Below are positions 1 through 13,878 of a stretch of 64,000 nt of DNA, piece by piece. This DNA is from Rotaria socialis (Eukaryota; Rotifera; Eurotatoria; Philodinida; Philodinidae): NCBI GenBank assembly GCA_905331475.1, contig CAJNYU010000987.1, positions 124,001-188,000 of the forward strand, in the 5' to 3' direction. The notes under the pieces were generated by a model, which saw nothing but the letters and a program-made list of their open reading frames with translations, was not told where the DNA came from and did no database searches. Within the stretch, counting starts at the first letter, position 1, and every line of letters begins with the position of its first letter. The position numbers and the translations under genes were made by a program.

Positions 1-208
1 GCCACCGCCTTATCAAAAAAAATAATAATAATTTTAAATATATTCATAACTTTCTTACCACTGTTGCTATCACCATCTGGACATTCACGGGCAAAATGAC
101 CCGGCTAAAATTTTAAAAAATAGTTATTTAGACAATTCATTTTTCGTAAATTTCAAATTAACTTACTTGATTACATTTGTAACATACGCTTCCACCTCTT
201 GAACTCAT
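1..208 (-). CDS. CNBP-like CCHC zinc-knuckle protein, 5' end only (partial)
   Basis: Single-stranded nucleic-acid-binding zinc-knuckle protein of the CNBP/GIS2 family, of which only the N-terminus lies in the window. Exons on the minus strand are 208-167, 104-59 and 8-1, with GT..AG introns and phase that closes. The start is the ATG at 208. The protein opens MSSRGGSVCYKC and continues NQPGHFARECPDG across the first intron, giving one complete knuckle C-x2-C-x4-H-x4-C. A glycine run begins in exon 3, as in the RGG region that follows the first knuckle of CNBP. The family binds RNA and G-rich single-stranded DNA; that role is inferred from the family. Further knuckles must lie to the left of the window. 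Confidence 0.8.
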
Positions 209-729
209 TTTGATGTTACTTCTTTTCTACTACCTTTCCTTCTTATCTGAAGATAAAAATGAATAAATAGAAAAAAAAGAAAAAAACATCAATGATTCAT
301 AAAAATTCATGTCCATTGTTTCATTTTACGTGACCTAATTTACTACTAACTATGAACCGAGATGTTTCAACAAATCGATCGGTAGTAAATTCAAAAGAAA
401 TATGGAGATAACAATATTTATTAGTCTTAGTTAAGTATTATCTACTTGGCTCGAAGCGTGAGAAAAAATGGCATACTTTTTAATGTAAAGAAAAACAACA
501 ATGAAGATACGAACCAAGTAGTAAGAGAATAATGAAGAAAATGTTAATAGCCAATGGAATAACGCTGCCAAGTAACTAAGCCTTCCTTTTACTTGAAATG
601 CATTTGTGTGCTAAGAGAATATATATGTTGTATTAATGGTTAAAGGGATACGCCAGTCTCTTTTATCGTGTGTAATCATGTAGTTCAATTCAATTTCAAT
701 ATCCATCACTGTAACTGTACTTTTAGAAA

Positions 730-1996
730 ATGAAAATTTACCATAAAGTTATGAATCGTTCATCAAAACTGAAAAAAATGTTAACTAAAAAAGAAGATCT
801 ATGGAAAGATTCAAATACAGTTACACCATCAATAGTAGATAAAAACCGTAGAAAAAAATCTACTAGAAAAACATTCCTGAGCGATTCTGAAAAATCAACT
901 GATGATAATAGTCAATCGTGTACAAAAGATTGTTGTTTTATTTGTTCAATTCTACCGGGTTTATCGCATATAAATACATGTAATAGTCACTTAAAGTTAT
1001 TAACTAAACAAATAACATCACGAAAAGTTACTTATATGATGCATTCGAAAATCGATGATTGCCAATCAAGTTCTTCGGCATCGCCAAGTCATCGAGGGCG
1101 ACGATCAATGATTTTATCACCTTCTGTAAAGGATCTATTAAATATAGTTTTTGAAAACAAAAACATTTACTGTTCTTTTTTAAAGGATTCTAGTAGTCAA
1201 GATGATTTATTCTTTTCTCCGGACGTTCAGTTTCAAGAACCAATGACATATAACGAACAACATCAAATTGATCAGTAGGTATTTTATTTCTTCAATAAGA
1301 AAAAAATGTGAAAATCGTTTTGTAGGAGAAACAAGTCGTATGTGATGTACTTAAGGAATGAAGAGAAGAGGCCTAGAATTTTTTATTTGTTGAACAATCA
1401 AAACATGTTTATCTATTCAAACATCATATTTCTCTGATAGCTGTTGATAAATCTCCCATAGATACAAAAAAACACACTTGAAAGAAATTATAAATCATTG
1501 AAAATAAAAGCGAAAAAACCGACGTGTTTTGATTCTTAGAAAAAAAAAGAAAAAATTAATCTCAATGATACAAATAGTATAGAAAAAAATTATTTTATTA
1601 GTATTCAAGCTCCACTGTCACCTTCGCTTCCATCGTCTTCAACGGCAAGCACGACTTTAGAGCAATTTCATGAACTCTTTTTTGCACCAATTTTACAATG
1701 CAATAAGCAACAATCTTTATTGAAAGATATTCAAAATAAATCAATACAAGAAGAAGTGCCTCAAACTAATGCCGAAGTTAATGCGAGTTTTTGTAAGTAA
1801 TTGATTTTTATAGAAAAAGAAAAAGAAGAAGATTTTCCTTTTAGCAACATCATTTTATTGTCCTCTTGATGCAAACGATTGTAACGATGAAAAGAACACA
1901 ACAGCTGATACAGATCAATTACGTGAATTAATTTTAACTGATACATATTTTCAACCAATCATATTGCTTGAACGCATACAATTCGAAAAAGGATAA
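730..1996 (+). CDS. Hypothetical protein, three exons, 295 aa
   Basis: Exons 730-1274, 1602-1792 and 1845-1996; donors are GTAGGT and GTAAGT, acceptors TTAG, and the phases join to 295 codons plus a stop. The protein is rich in Lys, Ser and Gln at the start (a basic stretch in residues 1-60), has a small Cys cluster near residues 63-84 (C-x4-C-C-x2-C, then one more Cys), and ends in an acidic, leucine-containing segment. No signal peptide or membrane segment is visible. I do not recognise the family. Codon use and the closing splice phases support a real gene; no function is proposed. Confidence 0.6.
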
Positions 1997-3546
1997 ATCA
2001 TGCTACTTTTTTTTTATAGTGGTTTTTAATTGTTTATTTGTTACAATATTTCTCTATGTGTATACTTTTATTTATTCCGTATTTTAAACGTTCTATTGGA
2101 TTTTATATAAACGAAAAACTAAAGAATAATATATAAGAAAACGAACCGCTTATGTTATCATCTGTCTATGGACAAACGGACTATAGTCATCACTAGTGAA
2201 GATTTTCTGGAGTTCAATGAATATATAATGTTTCTGTAAAAAGATCGTGTCTTTGAATAGCCGCCATGTTTGATCGTGTGCAATACTTGAGCAAACATAA
2301 AAAATATTTTTTTAAAATAACTCGTACGTTGAACAAACAACACTTGAATATTTTATTGATTACATGAAAAGGAAATAATTATGAAGGCTTGATTTGATCT
2401 CAAGTAGTATTACGCTCAAGATACAATCTCATTTATTTCGGTAAGTTTCTGTTCATAAAATATCTCAAGACATGACCCCTTCTATATAGTACATTATCCG
2501 TAATATCTTGTCGGTAGAAATCATTGGAAACTCCGATAGAGAGCGAGAGAGGTCATACACCTATTTTTAGAAATACGCATAATGATAGTATGTGGTAAAA
2601 GTTCAAGTGAACCAATTTAACCTTGAGAGAGGCGATATTATTATCGTTATCGATAATAAATAAAAAGCACAATGCTATATAGTTGATCGTTACTATCGAC
2701 AATTGTTATTAGATTACTTAACTACGATTATTAAATATCGTATAGGTTGCATCAAGTGTTTGAACAAACACAAGTGTAGTACTTATACTGAAGTGTATCG
2801 AATTCATTAGGACTACTTTTCTTGATCGAGCATATTGATATTGACCGGCCAAATCCGACTAATAAATGAAATTAATCCGACTTTATTGTTTACTATTCGC
2901 TTACGATCAAATTCGAATTTACCTCTCGTCTTTCTTTGGTTAATCTGCATAAATAGTTTAACTTGAGCGATGCCCTATTCGTAATCATAAAATAACAAAG
3001 AACAAAAAAGGCAAATGTAATACAAGACGCCAGAGAAAAATAAATTTTGATTTCAACATCTTCCTAATTAGTACTATGTAATCTTAGAAGTTCTCTGTTT
3101 TTCCAGCAACTCGGTGTGTTTCTTTTTGTTCTTTTGCGTATCGTTACCATGTCGATCTTTCTTCTCTTTTGTCGTTGTCTAGTTATAGTTGTTAGAATTT
3201 TTCAAACAACTTAAATAATGTTTACTAGAGACGATGATTGTGTGTGCATGTCGTCGTCATCGATTTTTTTCTTTCTTCCCAAATCTACTGTTCTGTTTTC
3301 TTATTATACACAAAAAAGATCTTAAAGGCTGATTGCTGTAGTAAAATAGAACGGAAGAAAAAGAAGAAATTCTTTTTTTTTTGTTACTGTCCAATGCAAC
3401 ATCGAGTAAACCACGAGTACAATAAAAAGCTCAAAAAAAAAAACAGAACAAAGAAGAGAAGCAGAAAGGAGAATCTTATAATCAAAAACGTCATACATAT
3501 TCTCAAAAAGCTCTTCCAAGGTTTGTTGTGTATTTAGGATAAAAAC
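1997..3546. other. Intergenic stretch
   Basis: AT-rich sequence between the hypothetical gene and the CCDC162-like gene. Short open frames here lack coding character. It presumably holds the 3' UTR of the left gene and the promoter and 5' UTR of the right one. I see no repeat or RNA gene. Confidence 0.5.
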
Positions 3547-6500
3547 ATGCCGATTTGGACACATGAACTCGATTCACATTTGGTTCAAACTGAAGAAAGA
3601 GCACAACTCGAAAAAGTCGAACAACAGATTTTACTTGAATATAATGAAATTAAATCAGAAATTGAAGATAATGATTTAAGATATAATCTTACGTTCACTC
3701 GACCATTTAGTTCTTACCTGATACCAAAGGATCCATCGCATTTAGCACGTGAACGTCGTATTTATTTCGAACGTCTTGCACATGTTCGAACAGTGCCCGA
3801 CGTTCTTTTTCTATGTGATGAATTAAGAAGTGAATTAGATACGTGTACGTCAATATCTAGTGATTTTACATCGGAATCGGTACCATTATTGTTACAAGCA
3901 TTTTATTTGAAAAGATTAACTTCCTTAACGTACGCCAAAACTTTACATAGTGTCCGATGGAAGCGTTTCTGTCGACAACAAATACAATTCATACAAGTAG
4001 AACAACAATTTAAAGAGCGATCAGCAAGAATATTAGCAGAATTCAATGATGCTCTACAGCGATCTCAACGATTGAGTTCAATTAGAGAAACTTTGTTAGG
4101 GCCAGCAGCTACGTCCTCGAAAAACATAAATCAGGTATTGTGAATCATTTTTCATGTCGTTCGAATTCTTCTGAGCTCGATGAAAAACAAAAAGCGAAAT
4201 AGAGGAAATTCATAAAACGTAGAACTGTTGTTTAATCTATCAAAATAACAACAAAAACACTGAGTTACTATTTTTTTCTTTATTCGAATTTTTTTAAAAT
4301 AAAATTCAGCTACTTTAATATTTATCTAAATCCATTCATCAGGTTAGAAATGAATAAATAGTACTTTGAAACGAATAGTAAACAAAAGCGAAATGCATCG
4401 ATTCATTTGAAGTTTACTTTGAGAACATGCGAATTTCAAGATTGAACCGAACTAATTTTAATCTAGAATTTGTCTTTAAAAATCATAAATATAAATTGAT
4501 TTTTTTTTAAACTTTTAGCCTGTTATCAGCGATGATTATGTTGCTTATGTACGTTATCTTGTTTCTCATTATCGTGGACAACGATATTTTGATCAACTAT
4601 CTCACCTTATTCGTATATCACACTTTAAATTTCGTACACGTCTTTCGGGTGATACTCAGTCACTCACCATTAATCTTCATTCACCAATATCACCTTTTCA
4701 AACAACAGCAGCTTTCAATCAAATACCATCTATTGAGCTCGATCAAAAACAAACACTTGAAAGACTTGATGTACTTTTAGGTTTTTATTCTTTACCATTA
4801 GATGCATCGAAAATTCGTACATCTGGAGATGAAATGGAACTCTATGCAAATATAGTTCGATACTATCGAACAATATTTTCAGAGCAGGAAAAACGACGGC
4901 CAACTATTCTATATGATTCAGCAAAACCGAAAGTAATTGCTCAAGCACGACAATCGCCTAGTTGTCAATTGATAAAAGCAGCTGCGTGGGTTGACTTTGT
5001 TAAAATAAAACCCGAACGAGATCCTCAACGTGAGCGTGACTATTGGAGATATGTTAAAGGTGGAAAAAATGATGAATTATTAATGAGAATAATACAATTT
5101 ATAAATGTTCGCAATGCTGACAGAGCAGCTAGCATACTCAAACAATATTTACTTGCTGTTAAAGTTAAAAAAAGTAATGCATTAAAACAAGTGTTAGAAA
5201 CATCAGCAAAAAATCCAACACAAGCAACCGCTATGACCGATATTTTTTGGAAAAATGTTTTTGATGTCAATTCAACAGATGGAACAAGCCAGGGAGCTGA
5301 TCGTGAACACGACAATAGCGATAACGATGATTTACAAGGTAGAAATTCATAGAACACTCTTTGTTAAAATCAGAAAAGTTAGTAGTAGGGAGATATATAA
5401 GAATACAGTATTTCGGTTATTTATTATGCACATAAATTTCTCATGACACTGATCTTCTATACAGAGATAGGACTTATACAGAATTCTATAAAATACATTA
5501 GGCTATTATCTATTGTTTTTCCTTAAGATTCTTTTGATTTTCGTGATCCATCTACTCGTTCTTCTCGTCATATGAAACGAGATGAATTTAATTATTTGGA
5601 AACATTACAAAAACTTGGCCTCGACGATACAACAGGTCAAGATCGTGATAGTGACGCAGAAAATAATGATGCATCGGAATCCTATGGTTTACAATTATCA
5701 TATATAACACTTCGATTACTTCGTATCCGTACACTTCGTGATCGATGCTTACATGAATTTAATTATCTTCGTTCGATTCAACGAACATTAACTATCTATG
5801 AACAACGGTTAACAATGACGTCGGCCGGTAAAGAATTTCATTCCGTTGAACAACGTTTTAGTAATCATGTACCGCATACATATCTATTCGATACGCCCCA
5901 TGAATGTACACTTGATACATTAACTTATATGCAATCAGGTGAACATGTTGAGAATAATGAAGATTATGCGCACGAAATAACAGTAGAAAACGATGGCTCA
6001 ATTGTACATGTACAAGATTCCAGTGGTTTACATATTATATATGATTGTGCATTTGAAGATGTTAATGAACTTGAACAAGAAATGATTTCGATTGGTTCAT
6101 ATTTTATTGAGAAAGCTTCATTGAAAAGCTTCAAAGATAGTGATTTTATGAGAAAAATCGATCGTTTTGAAATACTTTATAATTTATGGGAACATGAATT
6201 AAATTATTTACAGTATAAACGTAAAATAGTTGATTGCTTTTATGAAATCTACCAGCATACATTTGATCATGATGAACGACATCTTATTGCTCAGATAATC
6301 ATTGATATTAGTGCTCGTCGACCTCGAATTGATTTTCGCAATGATGATTATTTTTATCATTCCTATACATTAGAAATTCGTTTACTCGAACAATATCTAT
6401 CATTGATTCGTGAATATATCGATCGACATGTCACCGGAATGCGTCAAATAACGGAAAATATTCTTGATTCAACCGATTATGGTTCATATTTTTCTGCTGC

Positions 6501-9500
6501 ACGCTCCCAATCATCACCGCCAATCTATTTGAGCGTATCGAAAATTCGTAGTTATAATTTATTTGAATTTCTCGAATCGCTTTCGTCATTAACTCGTTTG
6601 CCACATATATTAAAACAATCGTTTAATGAACTCACTGAATATGAACAATTACAACGGTCAACACCTTTGTCGTTAACTGAACGACTTCTCTTTGAAGTTG
6701 AGTATCTTGATGAAATTCTACAAGCCTATAAACAACTCGATCTACCTGGTAGCATGTTTTCTTCAAATCATCAACGTGATATATTCAATACGTTCTATGG
6801 TGATCATCCTACCATGATGGGCAAATTTGCGTATGAAATTTTAAAACAAGTCGATGAAACTCGAACAACAAAAAAAGAGCAATATGAAAAATATATGAAA
6901 TTACAGGCAACTCTACTTGAATTATTAACATTACGTTACCGTTTAATACGTTCGGCATGTGAAAATGAAATATTAACAACAATTTATAAACAACAACTTG
7001 ATGTGATGTCAATTGATCATTCACATTTATTTCTACGTTACGTACAAATGGAGTTTGCACAACCAAGAAATCTGCCTAATACAGACAATGAATATGATAA
7101 TGAATCAAGTAATGTAGCTGATGGCCGTTTAGATAAAATAACTGGACAACAGCATTTATTGTTTGCTGCACAAGAACTGGATGAAGGTTCTATTATACGA
7201 ATAAGTTTTCGACAAAAAGATCAATGGTTAACATTAATTAACGATGGAGAAGATGCAATCAATAATTTAAAAGTTGCATTAAGATTACAACTTATGCATA
7301 ATCATCTTGTATACACGGCTGTTCTTCAACATCGATTAGCTATCGTATGTATTACACAACAATTGCAAAGTATTCGAGTGGACAGTGGACTCGAACAAGC
7401 AAAAACTCCGCCAACAGGAAAACGACAAATTTCGGGTAATTTTGCGCGTTATTTTCTTTTTTATAAATCTTGGAAATTGATTTAGAAGAGAAAATATCTC
7501 GAGTGATAACAGCTAAGAGAATATATTTATTTTTATCGAAGAAGTAATTCAATGGCAGATTTAGACGGAGGTGCGACAAGATAATCGCACGCGCTTTTCT
7601 CTCAATCTATTTAATTATTGCAGGACTCTTCAATCCTATACTAACATTTTTTCTAGCTGCTACGAAATCAACCGACCAACCGAATACACTCCTTAATAAT
7701 GTTCTCTATGAAAATGCTCAACGGAAACTGTTTCGTGATCATTATTTCGTTTCGATTCAATTTGAAAAACTTCCGTGTCGTGATCGAATGCTAAATGAAT
7801 TCCTTCGTCAACGCGAACTAAAACCATTGCAATATCAGCAACCCCGTGAACTTGAAAAACTAAAACGCTCTGTGTTACATGCTTTCATTGATCGTGTTCA
7901 TCAACGTAATACAATGATACTTTTACGCTTACAAACAGTTCAATCATATTTAAGTTTAACACATCTTATAAACCAATTTCCTCTAACAAGTCGGACACAT
8001 TTTATGTGGCATAAACCAACACCACCGCCCTTACCAAAAACAACAACCACAACATCGTCAGGTGATCAACTTGATTCAGCTAGTTCAACGCCTTTACTAA
8101 CAAATGCGTTAACTACAAATGGTTATCAACATCGACCTAAAATGATTTTCAACGAAATGGGTACTGATCTTGTTAATCTCTGGTACATTCCATCGTTTAT
8201 TGAGCAATTAACAATGTTTAAAAATGCGAGACTTAGTGTTGAAGAATTAGAAATGCGTTTAAGAAACGTTGTACGTATTGTTTCATCGCTTAACGATCTT
8301 ATTCATATTGTTATTGGTTATGCGCAATTGAATAATGCAACGAGCAATTCTGAACAACGATGTAATATTTTAGTTTTCCGATATTTAAAAGACAATATGA
8401 ATTTTAATTTGTGTTTCTTTTTTAAGTTAACGACCGAGCTGGTGATTTAACCGCGTTTGATCAAAGTGGAGAATTAGCATCGGAATTGCATGAAATTCAA
8501 CGTGAAATTGATTCGTCACCATCAGTCGAATTGTCGAAAATAGCAGAACTATTAGAAACAAAAAGACGTGTGACAATATTTCAAATCTATTATTCTATGT
8601 CATGTCTTATACCACATTGTTTTCTTGTTGGAAAACAACAAACAGCATTTCATCTTGTTCATTCACGTTCAAAAGCAATTTTAAAACGCTTTACAAGTGA
8701 CTATCATAAGCTACGACCTATTTATACAATTTTACCTAATCCATTGTTAACTTCTCAAGCTTTAACAAAACGACTTTATCCATGGACAGTACATGAGTAT
8801 GAATATAATGTGAATTCTAAAAGACTTTGGTGGCCTAAATATGATTTGATTGATTTGATACATATATCTTTAATTGGCTTGAAATCATCAGAATTAACGC
8901 TTGCTAATTCAGAATTGGTTTCGATGCACGTTATGTTGCAAAATATCGATGAGGTTATTTCGCGACGAACAGCAATGAATCAAATGGGAACTATCCTACG
9001 TCGAAACGAGGTACATTATGATAGAAAAATGCTTGCCAAATGAATCCTAGTACAGTAGTTGTTAAAAGTTTTCATATCGGTCGAAGTGAAATTTCGTAAT
9101 TTTAGTCACTGATACATACAGAAAAGATGTATTCTGAATTAAGCACTCGATTGTAATCCGGATTTTAAAACCAACGCAGGAAACTATTGCTCCCCCCCCC
9201 CCATCCAATCATTCTTTCCTTCTAATAAATCTATTTTGATGTATTTAGGTAGCTACGGGCGATCATCTTGCAAAATACTTATATCTTGAACTGTATATTA
9301 TCGAATGTATTCGCCTTGAAATGGTTCGAAATGCTTGGAGTACAGTGAAATTGAATGTAATGGAAATAGACACATTGAAATTATTTGAAGATGCTTTTGC
9401 TAGTTTTCGAGATGAAATTCGTAGTCCCGTTTTAAGACAACTGGCAACAACTGTTGGCTATAGTAGTTTTTATAATGATTTTCCAGCTGCTCTAGTTACA

Positions 9501-11624
9501 GGACAATTAGCACCACATGTAACTGAATATGATTGTAAACATGGATTAATAATGCGAATATTAGTTGAGCTTGAAGGAAAATTTATGATGAGTGATACAT
9601 TGAAACGTTTTAAAAGAGAACGAACATTAGTTATATCTGAACGATTGAGAGAAGAAAATAGTCTTCCAACTGATCTATGGAAAAAACAGCTATTTACAGA
9701 GAATTTCTCAGTGTTACGACCACATACATTAGATGATTTTGCAAAACTATTGGCAAATTATGAATATAAAGACGAACAAGCAACACTCAATTCAACTTTG
9801 GCGGTGGAGGAACCTGGTAAGCGATTGTCTACAATGAATTTGCGCTTCTTAGCGTGATTACTGGAGTTGGGAAATTGTTGAGTTTGATTTATTTATTCAA
9901 ACGAAGCTCATATCGTACGATTTATTGAATTCGAGGATATTTAGCTATATTTTCGAAAGAGAAACTTTGAGAATATTCCGATGCAAAACGCTTCAAACAC
10001 GTTGATTAAAAAAAAACTGTGGCTTCTATTAGAAGACTTTTACTTGAAGAATAGTCGTCAATTTCTATTTTATTTTTTATTAGTAGATCAGGATACGACA
10101 ATACTCTCATCGACTGGTTTGAATACGTCTCGAACATCGGATATTTATTGTATTCGTCGAAGTGATTTAGAATTATGTTTGAAAGAATTGGGCACTCGTT
10201 TAATGCAACGTGAACGTGATAATTATACGAATTATAGTTACTATTATGAAAGTCTTCTTTTCAATACTCGTCAGTTAGTTGGTTTACGCGAAAATGAAAT
10301 TAAATCATTACGTTCTCAAGTGCAAGATCAACAATTTACTCTTGAAGTTGAATCACAATTGCTAACACTATCAACTTATTTTGACTTAATCAATGAACTG
10401 ATACAACTACGCACAGTAAATGCTCAATTACAAAATGATAAACAACTTCGTTTTGATAAAGAATTGCGTAGAATTCGCGATCGCTTCCAATCCATAAATG
10501 AACAATTGTTAAATACGAATTTATTACTTCGTTCACGATTTGAACAATATCGTGAACAATTATATAATAGTACGATAACAATAATTCAACAAATACGTAC
10601 AGAAATATATAAAATGGCACGTGCTAAATTAACGTCCGATGCAAAATCAATAATTGATCAGCAACATACAGAACAAACAAAACTGATACATAGTTTACAG
10701 GATGAAATTCATCGAAATGAAGATAAACACATGAGTGAAACGTATCAACATGAACGTACATGGCAAAAAGAACAAATTGAATTAGAAAAAACTGTCGGCC
10801 AATTACAATACGAATTAAGTCGTTATCAAAAACGTTATGTTTATAAAACAACACAACAAGTCGAAGAAATTCAAACGTTGAAAAAATCAAATAATTATTT
10901 ACGAAAACGAATTATATCCAATGAAAATCAGTACAAGAAAATTTTTGAAACAGAAAATAAATTCGAAAACAAAGCTAATCTCGAACGCGATGATGATTTA
11001 CGTCAAGCAATCAATCAAAAGCAAATTATCGAAACACGTTTACGTTGGATGCAAGAACAAAGTAATCAATTAGCATTGAAAGATCATGAACTTGAAAAGA
11101 AAACAAGTGAATATGAACGTGAAAATCGTGCTATGCGTTTATCACAAACATATGTTAAACGAGATTTATTGCAGACAAAGAAGAAACTCGAACAAGAACG
11201 TACACTTAAAATTGGTGCTTTTCAACAAGTCGAAACATTACGAACAAATTTAAATGAACTTGAAGAAGAATTCGAACAGGTTGTTCTAAATGATGGAGCA
11301 AATAGTTTAGTATCAGCATCGATTGCACCGCCACCTTCACGTACATTAGGATCGTCACGGCCAATAACGCCTTATCAGACACTTTTGACGCGCAATCGTC
11401 CGATGACATCGAATGCGCCATATCAACGTGATAAACAACGTTTTACAAATTCACGTTTGCGTTGTTGTTCAACAACACCAACTAGACGAATTCAAACAGC
11501 TAATGTACATATTGAAAAGATAACACCATTAACAGAAGAACTTTTATCTAATTTGGGCGCATCAACAACACCGCCGGCAACATCTTCTATTAGAATGTTA
11601 CGAATTAAAAGTGCTAAAACTTAA
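3547..11624 (+). CDS. CCDC162-like coiled-coil protein (DUF4549 N-terminus), 2,237 aa
   Basis: Seven exons: 3547-4134, 4519-5338, 5528-7435, 7657-8361, 8427-9010, 9249-9816, 10084-11624. All junctions are GT..AG and phase closes to 2,238 codons including the stop. The N-terminal 200 residues carry a conserved pattern, with PFSSYLIPKDPSHLARER near residue 55, ESVPLLLQAFYLKRL near 115 and RWKRFC near 139, followed by AQRLS-type RE(T/N) sequence. I associate this with DUF4549 and the large CCDC162 family. Much of the middle is leucine-rich helix. The last exon is almost all coiled coil (about residues 1740-2140) and ends in a Ser/Thr/Pro-rich basic tail. The length fits CCDC162 proteins of about 2,200 residues, as I recall them. 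Function is poorly known. Intron 5 holds a run of ten C (about 9193-9202). Confidence 0.7.
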
Positions 11625-13279
11625 GATTTTATTTTTTAATTATAATCAATCATTTTTTTATCGTTCTGAATTTTTATTAAAAATTTTAGTTTCAGAAAAA
11701 CGCTTTAAATGAATATTGATAATAAAAACGATTCATTTAAGTTTTCTATTGGCCAAGAAAAATAGCTGAGGGCTGGCGCTAAAAGAAGAGGCACACCCAC
11801 ACCCTAACGTCAATACGAACGAAATGGTAGCTCGAACTTTTCCTAGATACACATTTCATTTAGATTTTCGCGGTCTACGGAGCAGTTACTGACACTTTTG
11901 TGATTTCGATATTCGATGACCAGACGTTTTTATCATTATTATTGAATTGTTTTCTTAGCAAAGAAGCAAGACGAATCATTGATGAATTTTAATAGGATGC
12001 GTGAAGAATAAAAAAATAAATAAAAAAAATACTTATGAAGCACGAAAAAAATACAATACTTTTTCGTTCTTTGCTTTCAATGTTTTATGGATTCTTTTTT
12101 TTAAACTCGCTCTATGAATAGCTGCCCTACTCGAAATTTTTTATTCGTGCATTTGCCAAGACTAGAGCTCAAGATGTGTCCATAGTGCATGACTTTCTTG
12201 CTCAAGACAAGCGTTTGAATGTTTGCATGAGGTACAAAAAAAATGCAACTATACATTTTTATTACAAGTTGAGTTATTTTGAACTTAAAATTGAAAAAGT
12301 TCTTTAATAACAGAAACGCTTAGATACAAATTCAAGTGCATGAGCAAGAAATTTAAGAACTTGAGCTCACCGAAAAGCCTCCTGTCTTGCCTCAAGAATT
12401 GCATGCGCGTGTAAAAAAAAAGCTCGACTAGGGTACTTATGAAAAATCTTAAATGAAAGTATTATTATAGATGGTATACGATTGTCATATACTTTTGTAA
12501 AAATTAATAGTAAGATGTTTTCACTTATTCATTGAACGACGATGTTTCACGAAGATTGAGCGACAAAAGAGTCTATAGCATAAATCCTTATTCTAAAGTT
12601 TCACGTCACATAATTATAATCTTCCACTCGAGATTATGCCAAAATGCCGAATAAAAGCTCGATATAATAGCGACATCAATGTACTCCTGATAAAATACAG
12701 CATAGTTCTTAATTACAAAGACATCTTAAAGAACAGCCGTAAATCTTGATTCTTAAATGATTTTGACCAAAAATTATTCTTCTCGAACATAAAATCAGCG
12801 ACTGTTTACATATAGTCGCCGGAGTGAACCATGCGATTCTACTAACATCAACATTATTCACGACACAAAATTTATTTTTGTGCTCTTGAGATTTTTACCA
12901 GCTTTTCTTCTACGTTTACTTACTGAGAAGTAGAAAGAAATTATATTGTGTAAACATTAGAGTTCCGCTTTTTCGAGAATGTAAAATTCTATTTAACATC
13001 AGCTTCTTACAAAGTTTGAAAGTCGAATTCGGTTTACAATCAATTCCAAGCGGCTACAGTTTTACTAGTCTTAGAACTGTTATAGTAATGAATGCAAGCT
13101 GGCAGAATTGCCTGATAACGACAAACTAGTAGTAAGATTGAACTGCTCTTATAATATTTATCAATGAATAATGTTGCGAGCTTAGCAGATATTTTTGAGT
13201 GTCGGTTCGCCGTAAGAAAACAGCGCAACATCTGAATTAGCAGCAAATCTCTAAATCAAAAGCTGCATAAAATAAATGT
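11625..13279. other. Intergenic stretch with a short telomere-like motif
   Basis: No coding region recognised. A CACACCCACACCC block at 11792-11804 matches the TGTGGG-type motif that recurs elsewhere in the window. The rest is AT-rich and without obvious structure. Confidence 0.5.
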
Positions 13280-13370
13280 ATATATATGGCAGGACTTAAT
13301 TTTATTCATACTTTGGAATAAAAGATTTGCGACGGCTCGAAAAGAACGAACACAAAAGAAAAGAAAATGA

Positions 13371-13449
13371 ATCTCGGCTGGGAATCGAACCCAGGTAGTA
13401 TCCACTCTGGTAACTAGCCAGAAGCGTTACCTAAGTAATCTATCGAGAC
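13371..13449 (-). repeat. tRNA-like sequence (tRNA-derived repeat or degenerate tRNA)
   Basis: A perfect pol III box B, GGTTCGATTCC, sits in a T-arm with stem CTGGG/CCCAG. The acceptor stem pairs over six positions with one mismatch. An anticodon-like stem TCTGG/CCAGA closes a seven-base loop that would read AGT. The D-arm is weak and the variable region is about 11 nt, unlike a standard Thr tRNA. I therefore read it as a tRNA-derived repeat rather than a working tRNA. Confidence 0.55.
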
Positions 13450-13799
13450 TCAGTCTACATTCATCTTAAAATTCNCCTAGCTAAGCTATCGAGACTCAGT
13501 CTACATTCATCTTCAATTCGATGTGAACATACATTTAATCTTTCGAGTGATAAACACACGCCGTCGCATATATTTTATTCCAAAGTATGAATAAAATTAA
13601 GTTCTGTCATATATACATTTACATATATACATATATATATAGGATTTACATTTTACGGCGCTAAGACAAGCAATTCAAATCCTCGTTAGAAGAGGTCGTT
13701 TAGAGTTAATATCCGTATAAATAAGGAAGTCTCTAATCGTATATCACTCGAAAGATTAAATGTATGTTCACATCGAATTGAAAGATGAATGTAGACTGA

Positions 13800-13878
13800 G
13801 TCTCGATAGATTACTTAGGTAACGCTTCTGGCTAGTTACCAGAGTGGATACTACCTGGGTTCGATTCCCAGCCGAGAT
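13800..13878 (+). repeat. tRNA-like sequence, inverted second copy
   Basis: Reverse-complement copy of the unit at 13371-13449, identical over the tRNA-like part, including box B and both stems. Its flanks also match the first copy, so the pair can fold into a long hairpin. Confidence 0.55.

Noticed and set aside
3238-3564. Overlapping open frames on both strands before the CCDC162-like gene
   Set aside because: Low-complexity Lys/Phe runs from A/T tracts; no coding pattern and no splice connection to the real start at 3547.
10390-10890. Minus-strand frames inside the last coiled-coil exon
   Set aside because: Shadows of the plus-strand coding exon, whose phase closes across all seven exons.
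13371-13878. Two functional tRNA-Thr genes
   Set aside because: The D-arm is weak, the variable region is too long for Thr, and both units sit in foldback repeats; called tRNA-like instead.
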